The notes beneath the pieces were generated by a model. That model saw only the letters and a list, made by a program, of their open reading frames with translations, was not told the origin of the DNA and made no database searches. A stretch of 5,409 nucleotides of DNA, from assembly GCA_913052045.1 (NCBI GenBank), contig CAJXDJ010000079.1, positions 1 through 5,409 of the forward strand, written 5' to 3'. A program made the position numbers and the translations under genes. Below, in pieces: positions 1-5,175 of this stretch. Within the stretch, counting starts at the first letter, position 1. The number at the start of each line of letters is the position of its first letter. The DNA is from an uncultured Dehalococcoidia bacterium. Lineage in GTDB: Bacteria > Chloroflexota > Dehalococcoidia > Lucifugimonadales > GCA-2712585.

Positions 1-10
1 CTCATGATTC

Positions 11-214
11 TCAGTCTCTGTATTTACTTCTGAATTCCAAGAATTTGCTTAGCAGGTCGTCGATTATAGGTAATTCTCCGTATAAGTATTTTCCGATTAG
101 CCATCCAATTAACGCAAACAAACCCACAACTAGAGCAGCGAGGATTCCCAATGACACGACAATAACCCCAACAATTGCCCCTAATATTATACCGTTGATT
201 TTAAGATGCGACAT
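11..214 (-). CDS. DUF2273-like small membrane protein of the Asp23/AmaP operon
   Basis: This 67-residue protein is almost entirely hydrophobic from about residue 8 to 45. That is enough for two short membrane helices, joined near residues 29-33, followed by a charged amphipathic tail (residues 47-67, ending in a cluster of Arg/Lys/Asp). The glycine-rich start of the helix, the segment GWLIGKYLYG (residues 37-46) and the short cytoplasmic tail match what I know of DUF2273 proteins, which have this length and usually sit beside amaP and asp23 genes. The role of the family is not well defined; a part in the membrane-bound Asp23 assembly is inferred from context. The gene begins 10 bases after the stop of the AmaP-like gene, so it is almost certainly co-transcribed. 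Its ribosome binding site is weak (only GAG-like), which would suit translational coupling. The family call rests on pattern and neighbours rather than a search. Confidence 0.75.
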   Translation of the reverse strand: MSHLKINGIILGAIVGVIVVSLGILAALVVGLFALIGWLIGKYLYGELPIIDDLLSKFLEFRSKYRD

Positions 215-224
215 ATTCTACTCG

Positions 225-860
225 TTAAAATCCTGATGTTGTTCCCCGGTCGTATTTCACGCGGGGAACGTTTACTTTGTGGACAATTAGTCCAGTTAGG
301 GTTTCGACTTTGTTTTTGACCCGAGTTTGGAGATCATCTCTAACCGCCTGTACGTTGGAACCTAGGGTGATTTTTGGGGAACAGTTGATAGAAATAGTAT
401 AGGGTATGTTGGGTATTCTTTTCTCGATCTTTACCTTACATCGCATAGAAATTATGTCATGGCTATTCGTTCCTGTCTTTTCTACTAGATAACGGACGCT
501 ATCCTCTTCTATGGTAAGGTCACCCTCGGGGGCGGAGCTTATGATTAGAGATTTAGTTTTGTATGGAGATTTAAGCTCCAGAAACAATACAAAGAGCGAT
601 AAAAGGCCTGTTATCGAAAAGATTACTATATTGGTCAGTGAGTTCGTTCTTGTATTATCGGCCAGGGCTTCTAATTGGGGTTGGAACCATGACATAGTTG
701 GAGGATTAACAGATCCTCCTGGGAGAACATCCGGTGACAATATTCGGGTGATTACCAATATTGCGACGATAGAGCAAATTAGCACGATTAGACATGTAAA
801 TAGGGCTATGAGTCGATTTAACTGTTTCATGAAAACCGCTCTAAACATACTAAATTCCAC
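225..860 (-). CDS. amaP: AmaP-like alkaline-shock membrane anchor protein
   Basis: The 211-residue protein has two membrane helices, roughly residues 16-40 and 76-96. Between them is a polar, proline-containing loop of about 35 residues, expected outside the membrane. A soluble C-terminal domain (about 110-204) follows. That domain carries the alternating hydrophobic pattern of the Asp23-like fold, with a TG-containing helix (TLTGLIV, 187-193) and a VNVPRV strand. This layout matches AmaP, which in Staphylococcus anchors Asp23 to the inner face of the membrane. The gene lies 18 bases after the second Asp23 gene and 10 bases before the DUF2273-like gene, in line with one operon. The start chosen is GTG at 860, preceded by AAGGA with 6 bases of spacing. 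In-frame ATGs at 848 and 830 are alternatives, and 830 would give the MKQLNRL N-terminus that looks most like other AmaP proteins. Sequence conservation in this family is low, so the name rests on topology plus neighbours. Confidence 0.78.
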   Translation of the reverse strand: MEFSMFRAVFMKQLNRLIALFTCLIVLICSIVAILVITRILSPDVLPGGSVNPPTMSWFQPQLEALADNTRTNSLTNIVIFSITGLLSLFVLFLELKSPYKTKSLIISSAPEGDLTIEEDSVRYLVEKTGTNSHDIISMRCKVKIEKRIPNIPYTISINCSPKITLGSNVQAVRDDLQTRVKNKVETLTGLIVHKVNVPRVKYDRGTTSGF

Positions 861-866
861 TTCATT

Positions 867-871
867 TCCTT
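867..871 (-). promoter_or_regulatory. Ribosome binding site supporting the GTG start of the AmaP-like gene
   Basis: Read on the minus strand this is AAGGA, six bases upstream of the GTG at 860. Neither in-frame ATG (848 or 830) has a comparably clear site; 830 has only a degenerate AGAGCGG upstream. This favours the GTG start, although the N-terminus from 830 looks more typical of the family. Confidence 0.5.
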
Positions 872-878
872 AGACAAA

Positions 879-1262
879 TTATTTTTTTAAATCGACACCT
901 ATTACATAGATGTTGATTTCCTTTGCATTAAGGCCCGTTAGTTCTAGTATCTTTGTGGCCACTGAAAACCGCACGTCCCGTACTATATTTGGAATCGAGT
1001 ATCCGTAAAAAATCTTTAGGTCGATATCTAAAATTGCCTCTTTCAGACCTGCTTCTACTTCAATCCCTCGACTTTTCCTTTGTGTCATCTTAACCTTTTC
1101 GACCAAAACTTTCTTAAAGGAAGATGTTCCCAACGAAGCTACACCTTCGACATTTGCGGCTGCCATAGCAGCTATAGATCCAATGACATCGTCATCAATT
1201 GATAGTCCGCCTTGAATCGGTGTAATCTCCACGCCCATTGGTTTTTCAGGTTTAGTTTTCAT
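879..1262 (-). CDS. Asp23/Gls24 family envelope stress protein (short paralogue)
   Basis: This 127-residue protein is a complete Asp23/Gls24 domain with little else. It has the opening SIDDDVIGSIAAMAA helix (21-35), the NVEGV turn (37-41), the RGIEVE strand (65-70), the central IFYGYSIPNIV segment (84-94), and the closing ELTGLNAKEINIYVIGVDL (107-125, the TGL-x-x-x-E-I-N pattern typical of the family). Proteins of this family are cytoplasmic, form filaments or networks, and attach to the membrane through AmaP; their loss gives cell-wall stress responses in Staphylococcus. The gene is 73 bases downstream of the larger Asp23 gene and 18 bases upstream of the AmaP-like gene. The ATG at 1262 has only a weak GGA upstream. 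A second Met at residue 9 has no better site, so the first is kept. Of the two paralogues this one keeps the canonical TG in the last helix. Confidence 0.9.
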   Translation of the reverse strand: MKTKPEKPMGVEITPIQGGLSIDDDVIGSIAAMAAANVEGVASLGTSSFKKVLVEKVKMTQRKSRGIEVEAGLKEAILDIDLKIFYGYSIPNIVRDVRFSVATKILELTGLNAKEINIYVIGVDLKK

Positions 1263-1335
1263 AAGAATCCAATATTTTTAGCAGCTAATAGTCACAATTC
1301 TCGCCTAATACTTCCATTATCTTTAATCCGCCTAT

Positions 1336-1842
1336 CTATTCTACCCTGCCAGTTGGATAGTTGGAGAAATCTAGAGCCGCAACCCTTACATTTATTTCTT
1401 TTGACACAAGGTTGCAATATCGGAGAAGTTTGTCAGCGACATTATTCCGTATGCTGACAATTGTTGTAGGAATACTATAGCCGTAAATAAGTTTTACAGT
1501 GATGTCAAGTGCCACTTCCTTGTCTGCTGCGGATACTGCTACACCCCTCGTGCTCCGTTCTATTCCCCTCAGTTTTTCGGATATTCGCCTTCGCAGTGAG
1601 CTTAAACCCACTTCCGATACGCCTTCGACTTCGCTGGTAGCTATTCTCGCTATAGAGGCCACAGCATCATCGCTGATATGTGTAATCCCACCAATTGATG
1701 GATTTAATAATTTCTTTGAAAAATATGGAGCAGGAATTGGTTCTCCTTTGTTGACGCACAAGACTTCCACTCTATTTGTGGTAGCTTTGCCTATATCAAG
1801 TTGATGTCCCGTTTGGGGATTGGGTTGGTCTTTTTGTTCCAT
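1336..1842 (-). CDS. Asp23/Gls24 family envelope stress protein (long paralogue)
   Basis: The first gene of the minus-strand operon encodes 168 residues. A hydrophilic N-terminal extension of about 50 residues, rich in Gln, Pro, Lys and Asn at its start, precedes an Asp23/Gls24 domain. Domain landmarks are GGITHISDDAVASIARIA (51-68), EVEGV (71-75), RGVAVS (99-104), IYGYSIP (119-125) and SKEINVRVAALDF (147-159). Hand alignment to the next gene's product is ungapped over about 105 residues, with about 45 identities. The usual TG of the last helix is replaced here by CN (143-144). The start is ATG at 1842, with a good AGGAG site (complement of 1851-1855) 8 bases upstream. The N-terminal extension has no recognised motif; a partner-binding or disordered role is a guess. 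The family call is firm, while the specific function (alkaline or envelope stress) is inferred from the family and the AmaP partner. Confidence 0.9.
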   Translation of the reverse strand: MEQKDQPNPQTGHQLDIGKATTNRVEVLCVNKGEPIPAPYFSKKLLNPSIGGITHISDDAVASIARIATSEVEGVSEVGLSSLRRRISEKLRGIERSTRGVAVSAADKEVALDITVKLIYGYSIPTTIVSIRNNVADKLLRYCNLVSKEINVRVAALDFSNYPTGRVE

Positions 1843-2061
1843 TGGATATTCTCCTAGGAATGGGCGTCTTCTGGTTAACTGATATGATGATATATTCTGT
1901 TTCTTTTAGTTCTATTTTAACCCGAGTGGATATTTCGGCGGCAAATTAGAGCATGTCCACTAGATTCTACTATAATAATGCGGACTAAGGTACTGTTCTT
2001 TTTTCTGTTTATTCAATGGGCCGATTATCGAATTAATTGAAAGTTTGATCTGGTCAAGGTT

Positions 2062-2089
2062 TTGTAATGAGTTCTAAATGATGTAAAAT
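2062..2089 (+). promoter_or_regulatory. Possible sigma-70-type promoter for the amidohydrolase gene
   Basis: TTGTAA (2062-2067, four of six matches to TTGACA) is followed after 16 bases by TAAAAT (2084-2089, five of six matches to TATAAT). Transcription would start near 2096, leaving a leader of about 43 bases before the ATG at 2139. In such AT-rich DNA matches of this quality arise by chance, so this is only the best-placed candidate. Confidence 0.25.
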
Positions 2090-2124
2090 CCATTTTCAAG
2101 TATAAGTTTAAAATTAGGATTGTT

Positions 2125-2130
2125 GAGGAG
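2125..2130 (+). promoter_or_regulatory. Ribosome binding site of the amidohydrolase gene
   Basis: GAGGAG lies 8 bases before the ATG at 2139. It is a strong site and settles that ATG over the in-frame ATG four codons later (2151), which has no comparable sequence in front of it. Confidence 0.8.
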
Positions 2131-2138
2131 AGTCAAGC

Positions 2139-3269
2139 ATGGGTTACAAAATGGTTATTTCATCTGATTCGCATGTTGTTGAGCCGCCATATTTGTGGGA
2201 ACAAAGGATGGACAGACAAAAGTGGGGAGATGCTATTCCTCAGCTTAGAAAAGGTGGAGAAAACGATCCCACTGATTGGTGGTATTTTGATAATGTTAAA
2301 TTCGGACCTACTGGTAATATTGCAGCTGCCGGAAAACGATTTACCAATCCTAAGGAGATTATTCAGGCGGGAGTATTTGATAACGTTAGGCCAGGAGGGT
2401 TTATTCCCGAGGACCACGTAAAAGATATGGATATAGATGGGGTTTGGGGAGGAGTACTCTATCCTTCAACTGGCCTTCCTCTATATGGGATGGAGAATAA
2501 CGACCTTCTCAGGGATGTATTTTCTGCCTATAACGACTGGCTTGCAGAGTTTTGTAGCGCCGCACCGGATCGAATTAAGGGCATTGGTGAGATTCTTTTG
2601 GATGAAGGTATAGATCAGGGGATAGCTGAGATGAAACGAGCCAAGGAAATTGGTTTAGCTGGAGTTATGATTAGTTCTTATCCAAGGGCTGGTCAAAGCT
2701 ATGATTTGCCTATGTATGAACCTTTTTGGGCTGCCGCTGAGGAAATTGATATTCCTGTTACGTTGCATGTGACTACCAATAGGCCGGGTCACAAGTTGAC
2801 TGTAAAAGATGGTAAAAATGCACAGTCAGGTGCAGACCGTTGTAATCATGATTATTTTGTTAGAATGGACCTAGCGCAGATGATATATGTCGGGGTTTTC
2901 GAAAGATATCCAAATCTTAAAATAGTTGAAGCGGAACATGAAATTGCGTGGCTTCCATATTTTATTAACCGTATGGATCTAAATTACAAAGAAAGGCACG
3001 AAAATATTCCATACCGTTTCAAGGGAGATACGCTTCCTAGCGATTTTATGCGTGACAATGTTTTCCATAGTTTTCAGGAGGATAATCTGGGCATTCAAAT
3101 GAGAGACCTCATAGGAGTTCATACGTTGATGTGGGGATCCGATTATCCCCACGCCGAATCAACATTCCCTGAGTCCCAGAGAATTTTAAGTGAAATTTTG
3201 CAGGGTGTACCACAGGATGAACAAGACATGATTGTCGGGGGTAATTGCGCCAAACTATATGGATTTTAG
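2139..3269 (+). CDS. Amidohydrolase-2 family metal-dependent hydrolase
   Basis: This 376-residue protein belongs to the amidohydrolase-2 group (PF04909-type TIM barrels, the ACMSD/decarboxylase-hydrolase branch). Visible marks are the N-terminal SSDSHVVEPPYLW (8-20), with Asp10 and His12 at the first metal-site strand; His210 in TLHVT (208-212) as the next likely ligand; AEHEIAWLPYFINRMD (265-280), typical of this subfamily; and the late GSDYPHAESTFPES (333-346), whose Asp335 is the expected catalytic/metal aspartate. The C-terminus NCAKLYGF is also usual. The first His of the classic HxH is Asp here, as in many members of this subgroup. The protein is cytoplasmic, since no signal peptide is visible. 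Family members hydrolyse or decarboxylate small organic acids and amides; the substrate cannot be assigned. It is the first gene of the plus-strand block, 129 bases before the PTE-like gene. Confidence 0.9.
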   Translation: MGYKMVISSDSHVVEPPYLWEQRMDRQKWGDAIPQLRKGGENDPTDWWYFDNVKFGPTGNIAAAGKRFTNPKEIIQAGVFDNVRPGGFIPEDHVKDMDIDGVWGGVLYPSTGLPLYGMENNDLLRDVFSAYNDWLAEFCSAAPDRIKGIGEILLDEGIDQGIAEMKRAKEIGLAGVMISSYPRAGQSYDLPMYEPFWAAAEEIDIPVTLHVTTNRPGHKLTVKDGKNAQSGADRCNHDYFVRMDLAQMIYVGVFERYPNLKIVEAEHEIAWLPYFINRMDLNYKERHENIPYRFKGDTLPSDFMRDNVFHSFQEDNLGIQMRDLIGVHTLMWGSDYPHAESTFPESQRILSEILQGVPQDEQDMIVGGNCAKLYGF

Positions 3270-3398
3270 CAGGGATTTAGCCTATAACTGGGTTAATTTT
3301 ATGTGACTTATACCATTTGGCCTATATCAGTGGAATTCCTTTGGCCATCTTAGAATGGGATAGGCCGAGGCTGTTATTTGGGTTTAGGGGGCAACTTA
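3270..3398 (+). other. Intergenic gap with short repeats between the two hydrolase genes
   Basis: The gap contains TTTAGCCTATA (3276-3286) and TTTGGCCTATA (3316-3326), an imperfect 11-base direct repeat with 10 of 11 matches, 40 bases apart. TTTGGCCAT follows at 3340-3348. ATAGGCC (3360-3366) is the inverse of GGCCTAT at 3319-3325. No stable hairpin followed by a T run is seen, so there is no intrinsic terminator and read-through into the next gene is possible. The repeats could be regulator sites or chance. Confidence 0.35.
3386..3391 (+). promoter_or_regulatory. Ribosome binding site favouring a GTG start for the PTE-like gene
   Basis: AGGGGG lies 7 bases upstream of the GTG at 3399. The in-frame ATG at 3411 is 19 bases away from it and has no purine-rich site of its own. 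The more upstream TTG at 3378 precedes this site and so cannot use it. Confidence 0.5.
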
Positions 3399-4448
3399 GT
3401 GACTTCTTCTATGTCCGGAAAAATTCAGACAGTTCTCGGGCCTATAAACCCTGAAGAACTCGGAATAACAATGTCCCACGAACATTTGCTGATAGATTTC
3501 AGGGTTGTTTTTGAGGATCCCAAAAGTCAACATCGGCTAACTTTGGCCTCAGAACCCGTATCCATAGGTATTTTGGGATGGCTTAGTTATAACTGGAGAA
3601 GCAATCTGGATAACCTGTTGCTAGATAGCGAGGATACAGCTATTCAAGAAGTTAGCAGGTTCGCCAGTTTTGGGGGTCGTTCCATAGTTGATGCGACGAA
3701 CATAGGTATAGGTCGTAATCCTTTGGGATTAACCAGGATTTCCGAGGCAACAGGGTTGAATATAGTCATGGGATCCAGTCATTACGTAAGTTCCAGTCAT
3801 CCGACTGATATGAGATGGAAAAGCGAAGAAGATCTGGCAAACGAGATTGTAGGAGACATCACGATTGGGGTTGGAACCACTGGCGTCAAGTCTGGAATAA
3901 TTGGTGAAATCGGTTGTTCCTGGCCTTGGGATCCAAACGAAAAAAAGACAGTGCGAGCAGGAGGAAAGGCTCACAGAGAAACTGGGGCCGCGCTTCTTAT
4001 TCATCCTGGCCGCCACGAGGACTCACCCTTCGAAATTGTTAGGGAATTGGAGGGGATTGGCGTAGATTTGGGCCGCACTGTAATTTCTCATGTTGAGAGG
4101 ACAATTTTTTCTCGAGAAAAGCTGTTGACTCTAGCGAAAACAGGAGTGATTTTGGAATGGGATTTGTTTGGCCATGAAAGTTCTTATTACCCTTTCTCAG
4201 ATAATTCCATGCCGAACGATAGCCAGAGAATCGATCAGATTATGTATTTAATTGAAGAAGGTTTTGGAGATCAGATCGTAATTTCTCATGACATATGTAC
4301 CAAGCATAGGCTGGTCAGATATGGAGGCCATGGGTTTTCACATATCCTGGAAAATGTAATACCTAGAATGAAATTGATGGGTATATCCGAGGATCAAATC
4401 GAAAAGATGCTTATATCAACCCCACGAAAAGTTTTGACATTCGTATAA
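3399..4448 (+). CDS. Phosphotriesterase-related metal-dependent hydrolase
   Basis: From GTG 3399 this is 349 residues (345 from the ATG at 3411), the usual length for the phosphotriesterase (PTE) family. It opens with the family signature around QTVLGPINPEELG and SHEHLL, giving His27 and His29 of the HxH metal site. Glu170 in IIGEIG stands where true bacterial phosphotriesterase has a carbamylated lysine. That is the arrangement of the PHP-type homologues, so organophosphate hydrolysis should not be assumed. Further ligands are His202 (LLIHPG), His231 (SHVERT) and Asp298 (SHDICTKHRL). The end GGHGFSHILENVIPRM and the NPRRVL-like STPRKVLTF are also typical. Relatives act as lactonases, esterases or hydrolases of unknown substrate; the protein is cytoplasmic. 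It ends 14 bases before the nitroreductase gene, suggesting co-transcription. The start is uncertain: ribosome-site spacing favours GTG 3399, while ATG 3411 fits homologues equally well. Confidence 0.9.
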   Translation: MTSSMSGKIQTVLGPINPEELGITMSHEHLLIDFRVVFEDPKSQHRLTLASEPVSIGILGWLSYNWRSNLDNLLLDSEDTAIQEVSRFASFGGRSIVDATNIGIGRNPLGLTRISEATGLNIVMGSSHYVSSSHPTDMRWKSEEDLANEIVGDITIGVGTTGVKSGIIGEIGCSWPWDPNEKKTVRAGGKAHRETGAALLIHPGRHEDSPFEIVRELEGIGVDLGRTVISHVERTIFSREKLLTLAKTGVILEWDLFGHESSYYPFSDNSMPNDSQRIDQIMYLIEEGFGDQIVISHDICTKHRLVRYGGHGFSHILENVIPRMKLMGISEDQIEKMLISTPRKVLTFV

Positions 4449-4462
4449 GAGGGAAATAGACA

Positions 4463-5056
4463 ATGAAAAAAACAGCTGAAGCCAAATATCCTATCAGTGA
4501 CTTAATCTCACGTCGTTGGAGCCCCAGGATTTTTGACCCAGATAAACTTGTAGATATAGAGGACGTGGGATCTCTATTCGAGGCAGCGAGATGGGCTCCT
4601 TCATGTGGCAATGAGCAGTCTTGGAGATTCATTGTCGGTGTGAATTTTGATAAAACACACGAGATGATTGTTGATACTTTATCGGATGGTAACAAAAAGT
4701 GGGCTGGTAACTGTCCCCTTTTATTTATAGCGTTAGCTAATCAACCAGAGCATGGAGGCAAGCCCTTCGTGCATTCTGAGCATGACCTAGGTTTGGCCCT
4801 ACAAAACCTGTTACTACAAGCCATAGATTTAGGCATGTATGCCCATCTTATGGCTGGATTCTCTCCCGAAAAGGCTCGAAAGGCATTTGAGGTACCAGAA
4901 GGAAATAGACCTTTAACTGCTGGGGCCGTCGGATATTATGGGGATGCCAATAAAGCCGCTGTGGATCTGAAACAGAAGGACGAAGGTTTGAGATCCAGGA
5001 AAGCTTTTGATAAGTTTGTTTTTTCTGGACGGTGGGGAATTCCCTTAGGTATTTAG
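4463..5056 (+). CDS. Nitroreductase-family FMN-dependent oxidoreductase
   Basis: This 197-residue protein has the features of small nitroreductase-family flavoenzymes. An N-terminal SRRWSPRIFDP (16-26) supplies the Arg/Ser residues that contact the FMN phosphate. The helix EAARWAPSCGNEQSWRFIV (40-58) has Asn50, Gln52 and Trp54 at the usual flavin positions. A hydrophobic dimer-interface helix spans about 107-124, AVGYYGD (155-161) replaces the common GYP motif, and the tail has the RKxxxxFVFxGRWG pattern (179-192). Family members use NAD(P)H to reduce nitro groups, quinones or enones, or act as dehydrogenases. The substrate here is unknown. The start is ATG 4463 with GAGGG (4449-4453) 9 bases upstream. 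The gene follows the PTE-like gene by only 14 bases, so the two are probably in one transcript and may act on the same compound. No signal peptide is visible. Confidence 0.92.
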   Translation: MKKTAEAKYPISDLISRRWSPRIFDPDKLVDIEDVGSLFEAARWAPSCGNEQSWRFIVGVNFDKTHEMIVDTLSDGNKKWAGNCPLLFIALANQPEHGGKPFVHSEHDLGLALQNLLLQAIDLGMYAHLMAGFSPEKARKAFEVPEGNRPLTAGAVGYYGDANKAAVDLKQKDEGLRSRKAFDKFVFSGRWGIPLGI

Positions 5057-5175
5057 AAAGAGCCAAGTGACTAAAGAGTAATAGATTGATTAGTGCAGCA
5101 GCATTGACTGGGTTCACTATGGTGCACATCGTGGTTGGTATGGTAAATTCCAAGAAATTCTTTTAGAGGTGAGTT
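5057..5175 (+). other. Short intergenic gap before the M20-like gene
   Basis: These 119 bases hold no terminator-like hairpin with a T run and no convincing promoter. A 15-residue reading frame (5119-5166), whose stop overlaps the next ribosome binding site, has no adequate ribosome site and is not called. Confidence 0.4.
5165..5172 (+). promoter_or_regulatory. Ribosome binding site of the M20-like gene
   Basis: AGAGGTGA is complementary to the 16S rRNA tail and ends 3 bases before the ATG at 5176, with its GAGG core 6 bases away. The TGA at 5170-5172 is also an in-frame stop, so the reading frame cannot begin further upstream. Confidence 0.8.

Larger units (their letters stand above)
1843..2138. 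promoter_or_regulatory. Divergent intergenic region between the Asp23 operon and the hydrolase genes
   Basis: About 296 AT-rich bases separate the two divergently transcribed blocks and must hold promoters for both. On the plus strand a perfect TATAAT lies at 1971-1976, but it has no good -35 at 16-18 bases. On the minus strand no -35/-10 pair is convincing: TTGACC (complement of 2052-2057) is a good -35 by itself but has no -10 at usual spacing, and TAAAAT (complement of 1914-1919) has only a weak partner. A short inverted repeat, AGTGGA at 1925-1930 and TCCACT at 1956-1961, could be an operator but its arms are only 6 bases. I see no RNA gene or riboswitch pattern. Confidence 0.5.

Noticed and set aside
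511..873. Plus-strand open frame of 120 codons
   Set aside because: It lies opposite the AmaP-like gene, shows no recognisable domain and no good ribosome site, and its codon pattern mirrors the minus-strand gene.
1212..1457. Plus-strand open frame of 81 codons
   Set aside because: It overlaps the ends of both Asp23 genes on the opposite strand and has no family resemblance.
1499..1804. Plus-strand open frame of 101 codons
   Set aside because: It is antisense to the long Asp23 gene, with a low-complexity Ser/Thr/Leu product typical of a shadow frame.
1925..1961. AGTGGA/TCCACT inverted repeat as an operator or terminator
   Set aside because: Only 6-base arms with a 25-base loop; expected by chance in a region of this size.
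1971..1976. Perfect TATAAT, considered as the main plus-strand promoter
   Set aside because: No acceptable -35 at 16-18 bases and no extended -10; it also lies about 160 bases from the gene start, so it is kept only as a note in the intergenic entry.
3270..3398. tRNA, small RNA or intrinsic terminator in the hydrolase gap
   Set aside because: No T-loop or acceptor-stem pattern and no GC-rich hairpin followed by a T run.
4411..4695. Minus-strand open frame of 94 codons
   Set aside because: It is antisense to the nitroreductase gene, whose protein signature is unambiguous.
5119..5166. A 15-residue open frame ahead of the M20-like gene, considered as a leader peptide
   Set aside because: No adequate ribosome site, no attenuator-like hairpins after it, and no run of regulatory codons.
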